Below the pieces are notes generated by a model, which was given only the letters and a program-made list of their open reading frames with translations, was not told where the DNA came from and searched no databases. From Terriglobia bacterium (GTDB taxonomy: Bacteria; Acidobacteriota; Terriglobia; UBA7540), in the NCBI GenBank assembly GCA_030040455.1, contig JASHTR010000086.1, positions 1 through 7,196 of the forward strand: a DNA stretch of 7,196 nt, in the 5' to 3' direction. Made by a program: the position numbers and the translations under genes. The first letter of the stretch is position 1, and each line of letters starts with the position of its first letter. Positions 6,737 through 7,196 of this stretch are shown piece by piece.

Positions 6737-6751
6737 TAATCCAGCGGGAGT

Positions 6752-6772
6752 TCCCCCGGCTCTGCCGGGGGA
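6752..6772. repeat. GC-rich 9-bp hairpin between lspA and the IS element
   Basis: TCCCCCGGC (6752-6760) pairs perfectly with GCCGGGGGA (6764-6772) around a TCT loop. It begins about 20 bases downstream of the lspA stop in the direction of transcription. It could stabilise or help end the lspA message, but no U-tract follows it, so it is not a canonical intrinsic terminator. It may instead be a dispersed palindrome, and it lies only 13 bases outside the candidate right IS end. Confidence 0.55.
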
Positions 6773-6791
6773 TGCTTACTATGGATCAACT

Positions 6792-7196
6792 TCATGAACT
6801 GGTTGGCGTGGGCTTGCCGGTTTTCTGAAAGAGCGATGTCGCCAGAATGGCAGCGCCTGTAAGGATGAGCATGTCTGCCACGTTGAAGATACCGGTATGG
6901 AGGTGCTTGACGCCAAGTTTGAGAAAGTCCACAACGTTGCCGTTGAAGCGAACTCGATCGATTAAATTGCTTATGCCACCTGCGAAGCACAGACCAAGCC
7001 CGATGATTTGTGGTCGAGTAATCCGCTTCGCAAAAAGCAAACAGAGCAAAGAGGTTAAAAGTAGCACGGCAACGCCCCAGAAGAAGATGCTTTGCCTTAG
7101 TAAGGGTGACAAATTGTCTCCAATGCTGAGGAAGGCGCCGGAATTATACGAGAGCTGAAGGCGGAGAATGCCGTCCAAATATGTGTGAGGCGAGTC
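6792..7196 (-). CDS. lspA: Lipoprotein signal peptidase II (LspA), N-terminus cut by window edge
   Basis: LspA is an inner-membrane aspartyl peptidase that removes the signal peptide of prolipoproteins after diacylglyceryl transfer by Lgt. The visible frame has 134 codons and remains open at the right edge, beginning DSPHTYLDGILRLQL; about 30 N-terminal residues of a roughly 160-residue family are missing. The NSGAF motif (18-22 of the visible part) matches the family's conserved N(T/S)GA(A)F. The catalytic aspartates are D80 in SNLIDR and D108 in FNVADM. Three hydrophobic segments are seen, at about 35-56, 63-78 and 103-123, consistent with the last three of four membrane helices. The TTG at 7178 is in frame but encodes an internal Leu and is very unlikely to be the start. 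The gene lies upstream of the IS630 insertion in the same orientation. Confidence 0.93.
   Translation of the reverse strand, partial: DSPHTYLDGILRLQLSYNSGAFLSIGDNLSPLLRQSIFFWGVAVLLLTSLLCLLFAKRITRPQIIGLGLCFAGGISNLIDRVRFNGNVVDFLKLGVKHLHTGIFNVADMLILTGAAILATSLFQKTGKPTPTSS

Larger units (their letters stand above)
5622..6738 (-). mobile_element. IS630-family insertion sequence, about 1.1 kb
   Basis: The boundaries are inferred from a TA at each side and imperfect terminal inverted repeats just inside them. The left end reads TA-GTGTCCCTAACGCTT (5622-5638). The right end on the minus strand reads TA-GCCTTACCTAACGGTT (6738-6721). They share a core CCTAACG plus scattered matches, with one gap. The roughly 1113 bp between the TA dinucleotides fits a single-gene IS630 element, and the right end leaves only about 26 bp before the transposase start. 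The presence of an IS630 element is secure; the exact ends are tentative because the repeats are imperfect. Confidence 0.65.

Noticed and set aside
6792..7178. A complete 128-residue LspA starting at the TTG at 7178
   Set aside because: The frame stays open to the window edge and this position is an internal Leu. The family's first membrane helix would be missing.
1..7196. CRISPR array, tRNA or rRNA gene
   Set aside because: No regularly spaced direct repeats, tRNA cloverleaf with a conserved T-arm, or rRNA-like sequence was seen on either strand.

Overview
The window looks like chromosomal DNA from a GC-rich Gram-negative bacterium, most likely an acidobacterium. That assignment is an inference. 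It rests on the housekeeping genes, a Tat-exported sugar isomerase-like protein, an interdomain insertion in UvrA, and short palindromic intergenic repeats of the TGTCATTCY...GAAGCG...GAATC type, which I recall as typical of Acidobacteriota. No 16S rRNA or other taxonomic marker is present.

All five genes lie on the minus strand. Read in the direction of transcription (right to left) they are: lspA (lipoprotein signal peptidase, N-terminus cut by the right window edge), an IS630-family insertion sequence carrying one transposase, uvrA (nucleotide excision repair ATPase), a Tat-secreted xylose isomerase-like TIM-barrel protein, and aroA (EPSP synthase, C-terminus cut by the left window edge). 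The gaps between the unrelated housekeeping genes are wide (about 170-400 bp), so a single tight operon is unlikely. The genes act in separate pathways: lipoprotein maturation, DNA repair, an unknown carbohydrate-related role, and aromatic amino acid synthesis.

The intergenic DNA is rich in structure. An 85-bp imperfect palindrome lies between aroA and the isomerase. A related, more diverged element lies between the isomerase and uvrA. The uvrA upstream region (5226-5621) holds four or five small hairpins, including two perfect 9-bp stems. A GC-rich hairpin lies between the IS element and lspA. The IS element has probable TA-flanked ends at about 5622 and 6738, and its transposase frame seems to read out of the element into a host intergenic repeat.

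I see no convincing new multi-gene system. The observations most worth a second look are the repeat family, the transposase read-through, the UvrA linker insertion and the hairpin cluster upstream of uvrA.
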